DNA from: Rhynchopus sp. YZ270_cl-10
Taxonomy: Eukaryota > Euglenozoa > Diplonemea > Diplonemida > Diplonemidae
Direction: 5' to 3'
Length of the DNA stretch: 64,000 nt
Assembly: GCA_964035575.1 (NCBI GenBank)
Contig: OZ037891.1
Coordinates: 1,054,001 to 1,118,000, forward strand
Shown here: in pieces, positions 54,846-64,000 of the stretch
Position numbering within the stretch: the first letter of the stretch is position 1
Layout of the letters: each line of letters opens with the position of its first letter
The notes under the pieces: generated by a model
Told to the model about the DNA's origin: nothing
What the model saw: the letters and a program-made list of their open reading frames with translations, nothing else
The model's database searches: none
Translations under genes and position numbers: made by a program

Positions 54846-55573
54846 ATGGGGAGATCCGGGTGCCCGCAACAACAATATTCACAAGCAATCACAAAAAAAA
54901 AATCCTCTTCACAAAAAATCACAAGCAATCACAAACAAAAAATCTTATTCACACAAAATCACACAAAATCACACAAAATCACAAAAAATAAATCCTATTC
55001 ACAAAAAATCACAAACAATCACAAAAAATAAATCCTATTCGCAAAAAAACACAAACGATCACAAAAAATCACAAAAATCACAAAAAATCACAAAAAAAAA
55101 ATCCTATTCACAAACAATCACAAAAAATCACAAACAAAAAATCTTATTCACAAAAAATCACACAAAATCACAAAAAATAAATCCTATTCACAAAAAATCA
55201 CAAACAATCACAAAAAATCACAAAAAATCACATCCACTTTTTGTGATTTTTTGTGATTGTTTGTGATTTTTTGTGAATAGGATTTTTTTTTTGTGATTGC
55301 TTGTGATTTTTTGTGAATAGGATTTATTTTTTTGTGATTTTGTGTGATTTTTTGTGAATAAGATTTTTTGTTTGTGATTTTTTGTGATTTTTTGTGAATA
55401 GGATTTTTTTTTTGTGATTGCTTGTGATTTTTTGTGATTTTTGTGATTTTTTGTGATTTGTTGTGAATAGAATTTTTTTTTTTGTGATTTTTTGTATTTA
55501 TTTTGTGTGATTTGTTGTGATTTGTTGTGATTTTTTGTGAATATTGTTGTTGCGGGCACCCGGATCTCCCCAT
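54846..55573. mobile_element. 728-bp fold-back built of a short tandem motif
   Basis: Terminal 36-bp arms ATGGGGAGATCCGGGTGCCC.. and ..GGGCACCCGGATCTCCCCAT are exact inverses. The left half is a tandem array of AATCACAAAAAATCACAA with periodic AATCCTATTCACAAA. The right half is the same array inverted, meeting near 55230. Frames of 113-162 residues here are translations of the array. It resembles a Foldback-type element or an inverted-duplicated satellite. It sits in an A-rich sequence and no target duplication can be told apart. Confidence 0.88.
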
Positions 55574-56216
55574 AAAAAGAAAAAAAAGTTTGTGTTTTTG
55601 AAAATGTTTAAAAAAACAGTGGAAAAATACAAGAAAACTAAGGTGTTTTTTTTGTTTGTTTAGTATTCAAATACTTTCAATTCTGTGAACTGAAAGTATA
55701 TGAATCTAAAGTTACTTAGTATTGCATACAGTGCCATTGTATGGTCTTAAGAATTCCCCGTATTCGCACCCCTCTTCCCTTCCCCCTTCCCCCCTTCTCC
55801 CCTTCTCCCCCTTCGGTAACAAAAATAACAAAAATTAAAAAGATCTTTTTTTTTTGCCAGGTGTGTGTCGTGTTTATTGATGTCAGTAGGTATGGTGTAT
55901 CATTTTATTGTAATTGATGCAAGATACTGCACTTCCTCTTCCCCCTTTTATCTCGAAAATATGGTAACTCGAGTAACAAAGTACAAGACAAAAAAAAACA
56001 GAAGCTTTTTTTTCACCTTTTGTCCCCCCTTTTTTTAACTTTTCTTACCATTCCCCCTTTTATCTCCTCCTTCTCCCCCTTTTACCGAAGAAAAAATTTA
56101 GTTTCGATACTAAACTTCCACCTGACAAATATGCAAAATAAAAAAATGGAAAAAAAAAAATAAGAAATGACTGTTTTTTCAAAATACTGTTCTCCTTTCG
56201 TTTGCTGACTCTTTTT

Positions 56217-56252
56217 GTATGTGTATGCACGAGAGGCACATTCATCTTACAA
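56217..56252 (+). repeat. A-family hairpin
   Basis: GTATGTGTATGCACGAGAGG then CACATTCATCTTACAAG, at consensus from the loop onward. Confidence 0.75.
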
Positions 56253-57383
56253 GTTTTTTTCTTTATTTTCTTCTTCTTTTTGAATGCGTGCACGAGGGCG
56301 TATTCTTATTGTCAAGTTTTTCTTTGTCTGGTGTAGTGCATAATATGCACTCTTTTCATTTTTTTTTGTTCGATACATTTTTTGGGTTTACCGAAAGCAG
56401 AATCACACTGCTGGATCCAAACGCCCCACACACTGCTTGAGTTTTAATCATTAAAACTTTCCCAGTAGATCATCCCCGCAATTTTTCAAAAAAATTTAAA
56501 AAAAAATATTGTCCCCCCTCTGTGCTAACAGAGATGCAGAAATTTCACTTTTTCTTGCAAAAAATAAAAAATTAAATAAAATACCCGAAAGATGTCTGAC
56601 CAGTTGTTTACATTTGTAACACCCTTTCAAGGGTGGTGTGTAGGTGATGTGGGTCTATTTTTGTTGACCCTTTTTTAAAAGTTCCCTTTGTTGCTATATT
56701 TTTCCTTCATCATTTTGAATATTGTTAAATATGCTCCCATCCTTTCTGATGTTTACGCGAAAATACTTCTTTTTTTTCCCTCGCCTTGTCCAGATACCTA
56801 TCTATTGAACATGGAAAGTACAGCCCTGTCCACAACAACATAACCAAGCTTGCTTCTGGGACAGGGTTTTCAGCACACTTTCGTGAGAGAAAAAAATAAT
56901 AATAATAGAAAGAAACACAATACTGAGTAACAATACGTTCCAAAAAAAAAAAAAAAAAAATACTTGTGTCAGTGTTTTTAAGTGACAGTCCAACAGGAGA
57001 GTGTTCCCCACTGCCCTCTGGAACGTAAACGACACTTTCAAGACCATGGGTTTTCTCGTTCCCTTTTTTTCTCTCTGAAAAAAAAAAAAAAATCACCCAA
57101 AAAATAACCCCCCCTCGTATTCTTGAAGATGTGCTGCACCCATCGTTAGAGGTACAACTTTCTTCGATTCTTCAAGATACCGTTTTTTTTTTCCATAAAC
57201 TAGTCGTACAGAACTACTCTCTTTTTTCAAATTTTTCACAATTTTTTTTTAAAAATCGGACGCGTCCCTTCATTTGGACACCGATGATAGATCTGCAAAC
57301 GTGGGTTTTTATTTTTTTTTGAATTGGTTGTTTTTTTTTTTTAGCGATCGTTCACCTTCCCCTTCCTTCCTTCTCCCTCCAAA

Positions 57384-57482
57384 TACCGTAAATATCTTAG
57401 ACCGCAATAATGTTGGGACGAGCGAGCCTTTTTTTGGGCTGTCCCAACATTTTTACGGTCCAACATATTTACAGTTACGGTA
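57384..57482. repeat. 99-bp fold-back
   Basis: TACCGTAAATATCTTAGACC.. and ..GGTCCAACATATTTACAG plus TTACGGTA pair imperfectly. ATGTTGGGAC/GTCCCAACAT pairs exactly inside. Confidence 0.65.
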
Positions 57483-57678
57483 ACCAAAAAAGCCCCCCCC
57501 GCAGCGGCCAAGGGTAGGAGAAGATGGCTACATACTGTGTTAACCCGCTCACAAAAGCGCCAATGGTACTCCGTACCCCGATGCTGAGTCAAAAAAAAAG
57601 GCACCAGTCGGATCGCAAGACCCGGCTAGCCCACACAGAACAATACATACCGCCAGGGGTAATAAGTTAAAAAAAAAA

Positions 57679-57741
57679 GTGGAGATTGCACGAACTGTGG
57701 CAACACAGTCAAGGCAAACTGCGCTACTTCAATTTATCACA
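57679..57741 (+). repeat. J-family repeat
   Basis: GTGGAGATTGCACGAACTGT then GGCAACACAGTCAAGGCAAA and CTGCGCTACTTCAATTTATC. Confidence 0.75.
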
Positions 57742-58048
57742 ACAAAATCACACAAGAGCAAAAATGCATCAGACTAGGCAGCCTATACGCTTAGCCCCCA
57801 TCTCATCCAGCGTTTTTCTCTTCGATAATTATTTCGATAATTATTACGTTACATTTATCTGCCAAATGGCAGCGTTTCAAGCAACAATGCATTTATCTTT
57901 CATATTTTTTTCTTTCATCTTTTTTTTTAAATCCTTCTTTTTTTTTTTTTTCCATACAATACAGGCGATGCCCCCAAAATCGTTTGGCGATAGTGGAGGC
58001 TTTTGCCCCCCTCAGGAATACGACTATTTTTTTTTAAAAACGAGGTAA

Positions 58049-58502
58049 CTTACTGGGGGGGGCCGAATAAACGAGGTAATTCGAATAAAGCACGTACGTC
58101 GAATAAAGCACGCATTTGAAAAATGGGATTTTTGCTTTTTTTTGCGTCGAATAAAGCACGTACGTGCTTTATTCGACTTTTTGAACTTTTCCTGTGTTGT
58201 GACAAGGTAGTTCGTATTTTGTGAAAATTTAAGTCGCTGAAATTTTGTCCATTTTTCCGAATATGCCCCACCACAAGCCGGGATTGGCTCGGAAATGCAG
58301 CAAAATCACCTCTTGGGCGAAAAAAAATCGAAAAAAAAATTGCGACTGGAAAAACTTTCCAAAAAGTTCAAAAAGGCGAATAAAGCACGTACGTGCTTTA
58401 TTCGCCTTTTCGAACTTTTTTTTTTTTTTAAAACCTCAGGATCTGAAGTGTAGGGACGCCTAATAAAACACGTACGTGCTTTATTCGACCCCCCCCAGTA
58501 AG
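58049..58502. mobile_element. 454-bp inverted-repeat element, CTTACTGG ends
   Basis: Ends CTTACTGGGGGGGG and CCCCCCCCAGTAAG are exact inverses. Inside, the palindrome GAATAAAGCACGTACGTGCT then TTATTC occurs complete at about 58149 and 58377, and in part at about 58090 and 58465. No clear target duplication and no reading frame. Confidence 0.75.
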
Positions 58503-58943
58503 CGAGACTTACAGTTCATCTTGTCAAAAAGGTTTCGTACCTTTTTTATTATCCACGTATAAATACAACACACAAAGAAAAAAAAACCCTCTTTTTTTTT
58601 GTTTCTTCACAAATTAAATGGTGCGTCTGTTCGCCTATTTTCTTCTCAGATGTTTCATTGTTTTATGTTGTCCGAATTTCCTTCCTTTGCTGCATATCTT
58701 GTTCGAGGTTCGCAGTTTTGTTATTGTGGTTTGAAAAATAACCGTTCAAACTTTCGTTTACTGGACGTGTTGTTTCTTTTTTTCCACACAAAGGCTGGAT
58801 ATTTTGTGAGTAGTGCGACAAAAAGGCACACATTTTTTTCAAAGGTGGCAATGTGTATTTTGTGGGTCTGAAAAGAGGAGCTTGTTCATCTTACAAACTG
58901 TTCTTTTATTTGCTACTTTCCTGTTAGCAACTCCCAAAGTGTC

Positions 58944-58975
58944 ATGTGCCTGCTTCCCAGAGGCGTTTGCACTAT
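58944..58975 (+). repeat. C-family hairpin
   Basis: TGTGCCTGCTTCCCAGAGGC then GTTTGCACT. Confidence 0.7.
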
Positions 58976-59093
58976 CAACTTCACTTCATGTAATCTTGTT
59001 AAACAACTCCCCAAGTGGAACACTCCTGGGATCGGTAATCCCACGGAGCGTCAGTGTTACGTCCCAGATGGGCGGTTTTTTCTTCTTCTTTCA

Positions 59094-59207
59094 GATGTAA
59101 ACCACGAAATGGATGCAAAACTGCATGGTTGGGTGTCCACCCCCCGGTACAGCCATGTCATTGTACCAAGGTACACTGTCACGAGAGGGTTTTGTATTTC
59201 AAGTCAA
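59094..59207 (+). repeat. D-family repeat, copy 3
   Basis: Near-identical to 2671 and 9815, with a small change (ATGCAAAAC for ATTGTAGGAC). It directly follows CTTCTTTC-AG, as copy 1 follows GTC-AG. Confidence 0.85.
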
Positions 59208-59347
59208 CTTCACTTTGTTCCTAAATGTGTGTCTTCGCTTTCTTTGTTTTTTTCTTTGTGTTGTACCTATTGCCTTTTTGTTGTACTTTTTTTTGCACCA
59301 ATCACTCTGTGTTTTCTGCACACAGAGGCCTTTTGTATTATCTTTTA

Positions 59348-59376
59348 TAGTGCTTGCGTCCAGAGGCGTTTGCATG
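59348..59376 (+). repeat. C-family hairpin
   Basis: TAGTGCTTGCGTCCAGAGGC then GTTTGCATG. Confidence 0.65.
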
Positions 59377-59803
59377 TCAACTTCATTCTATTTTGTTTTT
59401 CCGTCAAAAAAAAATGTTTTTTTGTTATGATTATAAACAAAAAAAAGACTCCGGAGAGAATGCGATAAAAAAAGTTTTGTGGCGCGTTGCTTTTTGTACG
59501 CTACACCTCAACGTTCCCTTTTACAAATAAATGTTATTTTGCATCCTTTTTTTCCCCCCATACTACCACTGTACTTCATTAATTATTTCTTCTTTTATTC
59601 TGTAGTTTTCATTGCCCACATTTTTGCTAGCCCGTTACCCTGTGTCTTTTGTCGGTGTTTAATATGCCGACGAAGACGCAGAACCGTCCTGTTTTGTCAA
59701 TCAACGAATGCCCTTTGCGGATTTCTTGCGACTTTACTGCGAGATGAAAAACCTGCTCACAAGCAGGTAAGGGTGAACAATATTTGTGTGCGAAGAAAAA
59801 AAA

Positions 59804-59905
59804 TATAGTGGAGTTCATCCTCGGGTGTCTACACTAATACAAACCAAGTTTTCAAAATAAAATTAAATTCACATGAAGATGTGCGTGCAGAGAGAGGCGC
59901 ACTGA
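59804..59905 (+). repeat. G repeat followed by A repeat
   Basis: G 59804-59858 (TATAGTGGAGTTCATCCTCG then GGTGTCTACACTAATAC). A 59875-59905 (AAGATGTGCGTGC, loop AGAGAGAG, GCGCACTGAT). Confidence 0.75.
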
Positions 59906-60352
59906 TTTTTTGGTTTTGTTTTGTTTTCAACTTTTCTTTCTATTTTATGCTTGTACAGTAGTGGTAGTCATATCGGTTCGAAGCACACAGAGATGTGTTT
60001 TTGCAGCTTCAGCAAAAAGAGGTTTTTGGTTTTAAAAAAAAAAAAATGAGGAAAATAAGAACGACAGAAAACAGCAACAACAACCTAACTGAAAGAGGGG
60101 GAGATGGATGTAGTGTGCTTATGATATATCCCCCCTTCCCCCCCTGTCGTCTTTGACGAGGGGAGGGGGGGGGGAGGTCAGTTAAAAATATACCCAGTTC
60201 GTTTCCCTCCATTTTCTTTTGGTTATAGTGGGTTCGCAAGCCACAGCAAGGGGTCTGTGGGCTCATTTTTGAGGTTGTGCGGGGTTGTTTTGTTTTGTTT
60301 TTGTTTTTTTGTGCTTTTGCATCCTGTTGAGTTCACCTCAGTGAGGAGTGTT

Positions 60353-60488
60353 ATGGTGTGATTCAGGGGGTACGGAGAACCCACGGACAACCCACGGGAG
60401 AACCACGGAGAACTGTTTTGGGCTCTGTTAAGATTTGTGGAGCACCTTCGGGGGGAACCACGGAGAATCCGTTTGGGTGATCACACCA
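60353..60488. mobile_element. 136-bp TA-flanked miniature element
   Basis: TGGTGTGAT and ATCACACCA are inverted ends with TA outside both. The interior has several direct copies of CCACGGAGAAC and related CCCACGGACAAC. It may be a mariner-type miniature. Confidence 0.6.
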
Positions 60489-60493
60489 TATAG

Positions 60494-60535
60494 ATAAGAT
60501 GACTAAGCACAGAGAGGCTTAGGGTCATCTTATAA
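60494..60535 (+). repeat. B-family hairpin, near-complete palindrome
   Basis: ATAAGATGACTAAGC, loop ACAGAGAG, GCTTAGGGTCATCTTAT. Here both ends ATAAGATGA/TCATCTTAT are intact, which shows the full extent of the B unit. Confidence 0.85.
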
Positions 60536-61692
60536 ACTTTTTTCTTCTTCTTCTTCTTTTTGCCAGCGCAAAGATACTACGGCGATCCAGTATAACATAC
60601 TATAAGACGCCACTCTGATTTTCTTCTTCGACCGTGTATAGAATACCAAAATAACAAAAAAAAGGGACATGGGGAAAACCACGTACATGCCCCCAATACC
60701 AGCAAAATCTCTTTTTCCTCCAGTCTTTTTTTTTTTTCTTCTTCTTTTCTTCTCCCTCACACCGAATATTTGGTTCGTTTGCTTTTATTATTATTTTCTT
60801 TTGAAAGATATTTTCCCTTTCCTAGTAAAAAAAAATTAGTAAACGCCGTTTGTTACATTAAAATTCAATTTGTAACGAAAACAGTATTTTTATTTTTTAC
60901 TAGGAGAGGTAATGCACGTTGCGCCCTTTTTCTGTTTCCTCTTTTTTCTAAATTATTATTTTTTTCAACTTCATTTTTTTTATTCTTTAGAGACTGCCGC
61001 TTTCGTGCATTCCCTTCTTCTTCTTCCAAAATTTTTTTTTGTCAATATCTGCCATTTCCACTCTGGCCTACCTCTTTCATTTTGTTCTCTGTTTGCATAA
61101 GTAAATGACAAAAAAAAAAAATAGGATGGTTGTGCTAAGAAGTACATCACACACCGTACTTCTATCGTGAACTAAAAACAATTTTTTTTAAAATTTTACA
61201 TCGGGAGTTGTTGGTCTGGAGTTGGATTGCAATGAAAAAATATGCTGCCACTCACTCTAATAGTGTAACGTCCATAGCATTGCTATGGAATGCGTAGACT
61301 ATTATTGGCCTGATCAACTTTCTTGACACTCCGGTGTATCAAAAAAAAAACGCAAAAAAAAACCCCCTCCAGCATTTAAAAATCATATAACGCAGAGAGG
61401 TAAAAGCTAGGTTGATTCCATTACGCCAGCTTTTTTTTTTTTTTCTACATTTTTTCTTCTTCCCATTTTAAAAGGCGTAGTTTTTTTCATCATGATAAAG
61501 AAACATCGCTATATCCACAGCATACCGGACCCCCCCCCCTTTCCCTCCCAACCCGCAACAGGAGGTTAACATTTTCTGGATTTTCCCACAGTCATTTCAT
61601 TTTTTTTTTTTTTTTGCTATATTTTTTTTGGCATCATTCTGACTTCTTTCTTTTCATAACAGGGTGCAGTTCTTTATTGTCTTTATTCGTCT

Positions 61693-62775
61693 TTTTGCGG
61701 AGGTCACGTACAATTTCTACAGGGGGCAGTGAAATAAGAATGGCATTATTCAACTCACGTGAAATAAAGTTTTGGTCGTAAAATAGCCGTAGCGTGAAAA
61801 TAAGATGCCTTTATTCGTTTTTTATTTTCACTCGAGCCTTATTTCACGCAGAGAAATACGTTGGAGTAGCCGCAAAAACGCACTTTATTCACAGTAATAT
61901 AAAGCTTTTTTTAGCGTGAATATAAAGTGAAATAAAATCCTTTTATTTTCACGCACCCCAGAACCACTGTTTCCACTCAGAATACACCACTATTTCAGGC
62001 CATTTTGGCTTGAAAAAGTCCAAAAATGAATTTTTTTGTGTCAATACAGTGAATACAGCACGTCTGTGACACACAACGCAGATAAGTCGACCTGTGTGTG
62101 CACATGTGCGACTGGATTCACTGTCGCAAGCTGCGGCAGTGTGCTGCGGGCTACATCGGTTACCCTGCGTGCACAGAGTGCACAGACGACGTGCACTGCA
62201 GCTCGCACAGCAGTGCTGTGGCACACAACGTGAACAAGACGGAGTGCTCGTGCACGTGCAACGCTCGCTTTACGTGTGACGTGACGAGTGTGCTGCTGGG
62301 TTTGCGGGGTACCCGAACTGCACGGAGTGCACTGTGATTGATCACTGCAACGGACACACGGGGGCGTGACTGTGTCGGCATACAAGGCAACATGTGTCTG
62401 CGACACACGCTACCACCAGTGGAGTGGGATTGGGTCACTTGCGCTCAGAAATGCATACTTTTGACCGGAATGATTTGTGAGTGTATTGATGTGTTTGTTC
62501 ACAGGTGCCAGCCAGTTTTAAAACAGGGTCGTGAGTGCACGCTACAGCGTGCCGCGAACTGCGTGTGTGAGTGAAGCTGCCCAGCACGCACACTCCATTT
62601 GTCACCAAAAAAGTGAGATACTATGTGCATAAAAACCACGATTCTGCTTCAGGACTTTTCCAACTTGCTTTTTGGGCCGTCACAAACACCACCGTAGACA
62701 ATACACGTATATTTTTTCATAACACCTACCCTATTTGACTGCCCCCTGTAGAAATTGTACTTTGACCTCCGCAAA
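61693..62775. mobile_element. 1.1-kb unit bounded by 38-bp inverted repeats
   Basis: TTTTGCGGAGGTCACGTACA..CAGGGGGCAGT (61693-61730) returns inverted at 62738-62775 with few changes. Inside the left arm, GTGAAATAAG, GCGTGAAAATAAG and CTTATTTCACG motifs form further inversions (61729-61960). The middle is GC-rich and was once coding (see 62060-62574). More GTGAAATAA motifs lie outside to the right, so the true boundary may be wider (to about 62945). Confidence 0.65.
62060..62574 (+). pseudogene. Decayed cysteine-rich repeat protein fragment
   Basis: Translation in shifting frames gives three related units of about 50 residues: one near 62070-62130 (STCVCTCATGFT), one from 62140 (CAAGYIGYPACTECTDDVHC then SSH..NKTECSCTCNARF) and one from 62289 (CAAGFAGYPNCTECTVIDHC then NGH..YKATCVCDTRYH). 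The CAAGxxGYPxCTECT pattern, paired Cys and Asn-Lys-Thr sites resemble EGF/laminin-like extracellular repeats of surface or secreted proteins. The frame changes at least twice within 500 bases and there is no start, so it is a fragment. Base composition is far more GC-rich than the flanks. Its position inside an inverted-repeat unit suggests capture of a host gene piece. I cannot name the parent family. Confidence 0.6.
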
Positions 62776-62815
62776 CGCTGAATAAAATATTGTATTCATG
62801 TTAAATAAGATTCAT

Positions 62816-62914
62816 ATTTCACGCTCCCTGGCCTGGAGACACGCGTTTCATAATTTTCACTCGCTACGCTCGTGAAAATTAACCCACTTGTGACTCCAGT
62901 CCGGGAGCGTGAAA
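62816..62914. repeat. 99-bp fold-back with ATTTCACGCTCC ends
   Basis: ATTTCACGCTCC and GGAGCGTGAAAT are exact inverses, and GG.CTGGAG/CTCCAG.CC and ATTTTCAC..GTGAAAAT continue inward. It shares the GCGTGAAAT motif with the 61.7-62.0 kb arm. Confidence 0.7.
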
Positions 62915-63335
62915 TAATGGGAATCTTATTTCACGTGAATAAATAGTTATTCTTTTAGTTGTTTCTACACGGATGATCTTCGTGTACATTCAACAAAGAG
63001 AAGGCTTCTTGGTTGGGTCTTAGACTTTAAAAAAAAACCCCCACGTCTACAAGAGCACCCTACTACGCATCTGTCAGTCTCACGCAATATGCACAACTAG
63101 GGTCGAACCTACCTGTTGGAAAGCCCTTTGGGCGATACTCCACACTTCTTGGAACTACCAACTACCTTGATTTCAAAGTTCTATGTGCAAAACTCACACT
63201 AAAGAGTCAATTTTTTTTTTCGAATGTGGGATATTCCCACAGATAATTGTGTGTTTTTTTTTGTTCTTCAAGTTACTACCCCCACTCTTGGCACAAAAAA
63301 AATTTTTAGGAAAAGAAACTATGGCAGTACTTTTC

Positions 63336-63370
63336 ACGTAGCTGCACTAATCCAAACAATGGATTATCAA
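63336..63370 (+). repeat. J-family tail
   Basis: CACGTAGCTGCACTAATCCA then AACAATGGATTATCAAAAA. Confidence 0.5.
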
Positions 63371-63743
63371 AAAAAAATTTTTTTTTACCACTCACCACAA
63401 AGTAAGGGCCCACAGCACCACCCACTATGTCCTGTAGATACTTTGGCATTTTTTTCAACTGTTTTTCAACTAAAAATAGTGCACACAACCAGTCTTCGGA
63501 CACAAATTCAAGAACACCCCCCTCCACATTCACTCTGGATCTTTTTCAAACATTTTTTTTTTTTGAGGACCTGAAAAAAAAAATAGTTCTGTTGTAAAAG
63601 TAGGGTCTGTAAAAAAGAAAACACATCAATAAAAAGATGTACAGTAACGAATCGACATTTTTTTTTGTCTGACTACTGTTTCGCGGTGATATTCGTGAAT
63701 TAGCGCAGTCTGTAAGAACGAAAGGAAAAAAAAAAACGAGACG

Positions 63744-64000
63744 ATGGGCGGGTGCTTAATTGTAAGATGTGCAGCCCGTATGGCACAGTCAGACCTTCTT
63801 GAGTTGTTCTGTGGTGTTTCTCACATTGGGGACGATGAGAGGGGGTCTTGACACAAAAAGGCAGAGATGTCCTTGCCAATGATGTTTCATTCTTTATATG
63901 GTGTGCACGAGGGAAAAAAAAAAGCACATTTCACCTCCGTTTTTTTTTTTTCTTTTCTTTCTTCAGTGCGTTCCGCCGAATCTACGCGGCGCGTTACCAC
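63744..64000 (+). CDS. Possible first exons of a gene running off the right edge
   Basis: A candidate only. The ATG at 63744 begins MGGCLIVRCAA. A GTATGG donor at 63778 matches the window's donor rule. A strong acceptor, a 25-base pyrimidine tract ending TTCAG, lies at 63966. Joining 63744-63777 to 63967-64000 keeps an open frame (..LRSAESTRRVT). The exon after 63967 is GC-rich and homopolymer-free like the confirmed genes. Gly2 and Cys4 would again suggest acylation. The first exon overlaps sequence that also looks like a reversed A repeat, and an A-like fragment lies at 63899-63938, so only the exon from 63967 onward is reasonably supported. Confidence 0.35.

Larger units (their letters stand above)
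55574..58048. other. Gene-poor stretch
   Basis: No gene seen. It contains A repeats (56217-56252 and a weaker one 56283-56317), a small hairpin (about 56440-56455, GTTTTAAT/ATTAAAAC), a fold-back (57384-57482) and J (57679-57741). The part 57490-57660 is less homopolymeric but shows no coding pattern. Confidence 0.6.
58503..61692. other. Gene-poor stretch
   Basis: No convincing gene. It contains B-like repeats (58499-58530, 58862-58899), C (58944-58975, 59348-59376), D (59094-59207), G (59804-59858), A (59875-59905), a TA-flanked miniature (60353-60488), B (60494-60535) and small hairpins near 61133-61160 (AGAAGTAC/GTACTTCT) and 61272-61290 (CCATAGCA/TGCTATGG). A 27-codon frame from an ATG near 59661 is too short to call. 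Confidence 0.55.
62576..63743. other. Spacer with fold-back and repeat remnants
   Basis: It contains the right arm of the 1.1-kb unit, a stem-loop (62816-62914), repeated GTGAAATAA/TTATTTCAC motifs up to 62945, and a J-family tail (63336-63370). Nothing coding is recognised. Confidence 0.5.

Noticed and set aside
54778-55573. Frames of 113-162 residues and a CRISPR-like array
   Set aside because: They are translations of the AATCAC tandem motif. The units are contiguous and inverted, with no unique spacers between constant repeats, so this is a fold-back, not CRISPR.
59661-59745. 27-codon frame MPTKTQNRPVLSINECPLRI
   Set aside because: Too short, with no splice partner in the GTATG style and no homology recognised.
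63090-63140. tRNA-like GGTTCGACC on the minus strand
   Set aside because: The T-loop-like bases are not flanked by a pairing 5-bp stem and no acceptor or anticodon stem can be drawn.

Overview
The window looks like nuclear DNA of a unicellular eukaryote. Seven complete or nearly complete genes, and one candidate that runs off the right edge, all lie on the plus strand. Three of them (plus the edge candidate) are split by short spliceosomal introns, and all eight introns of the three confident split genes begin GTATG and end in a pyrimidine-rich CAG. Coding exons are GC-richer and free of homopolymers. The DNA between them is packed with T and A runs and short repeats. One-way gene order, compact genes and pyrimidine/AG tracts before start codons would fit a lineage with polycistronic transcription and trans-splicing, such as diplonemids or other euglenozoans, or alternatively dinoflagellate relatives. 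No rRNA, tRNA, spliced-leader or other marker gene is visible, so this placement is only an inference.

The left third (1-21.7 kb) is the gene-bearing part. In order it holds: the end of an unidentified Ser/Ala-rich protein (18-1092); a 453-residue basic, possibly mitochondrial protein (3700-5061); a 56-residue protein starting MGC (6569-6739); a four-exon protein starting MGC (10190-11536); a p47/Shp1-type p97 cofactor with UBA, SEP, SHP-box and UBX parts (16201-17783); a single-pass membrane protein with a cupin/JmjC-like tail (19433-20401); and a PHO80-like cyclin (20811-21671). They do not form one obvious pathway. p47 acts with the p97 ATPase, the cyclin would partner a CDK, and the two MGC proteins look like acylated membrane-associated proteins.

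From 21.7 to 63.7 kb I find no convincing gene. This stretch is a mosaic of homopolymers, larger fold-back or terminal-inverted-repeat DNA elements, and very many 30-115 bp hairpin-forming repeats in distinct families, here called A, B, C, D, E, G, J, K, M and P. Most copies lie in one orientation. Families A, C and D are often preceded by a poly-T plus AG tract that resembles a splice acceptor. Some copies sit inside introns, and one (P) has jumped into another (J) leaving a 5-bp duplication, so at least some are mobile.

Larger elements include: a 2,972-bp element with CACGG ends and a perfect CGTAAA target duplication (27008-29979), with a 112-bp miniature relative at 2874-2985; a 0.8-kb composite element in three copies (5475, 12371 reversed, 48161); TA-flanked mariner-like miniatures (14425, 14820, 33759); a 728-bp fold-back built from a short tandem motif (54846-55573); a 454-bp element with CTTACTGG ends (58049-58502); and a 1.1-kb inverted-repeat unit enclosing the decayed remains of a cysteine-rich repeat protein (61693-62775). 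I saw no recognisable transposase, reverse transcriptase, capsid or CRISPR array.
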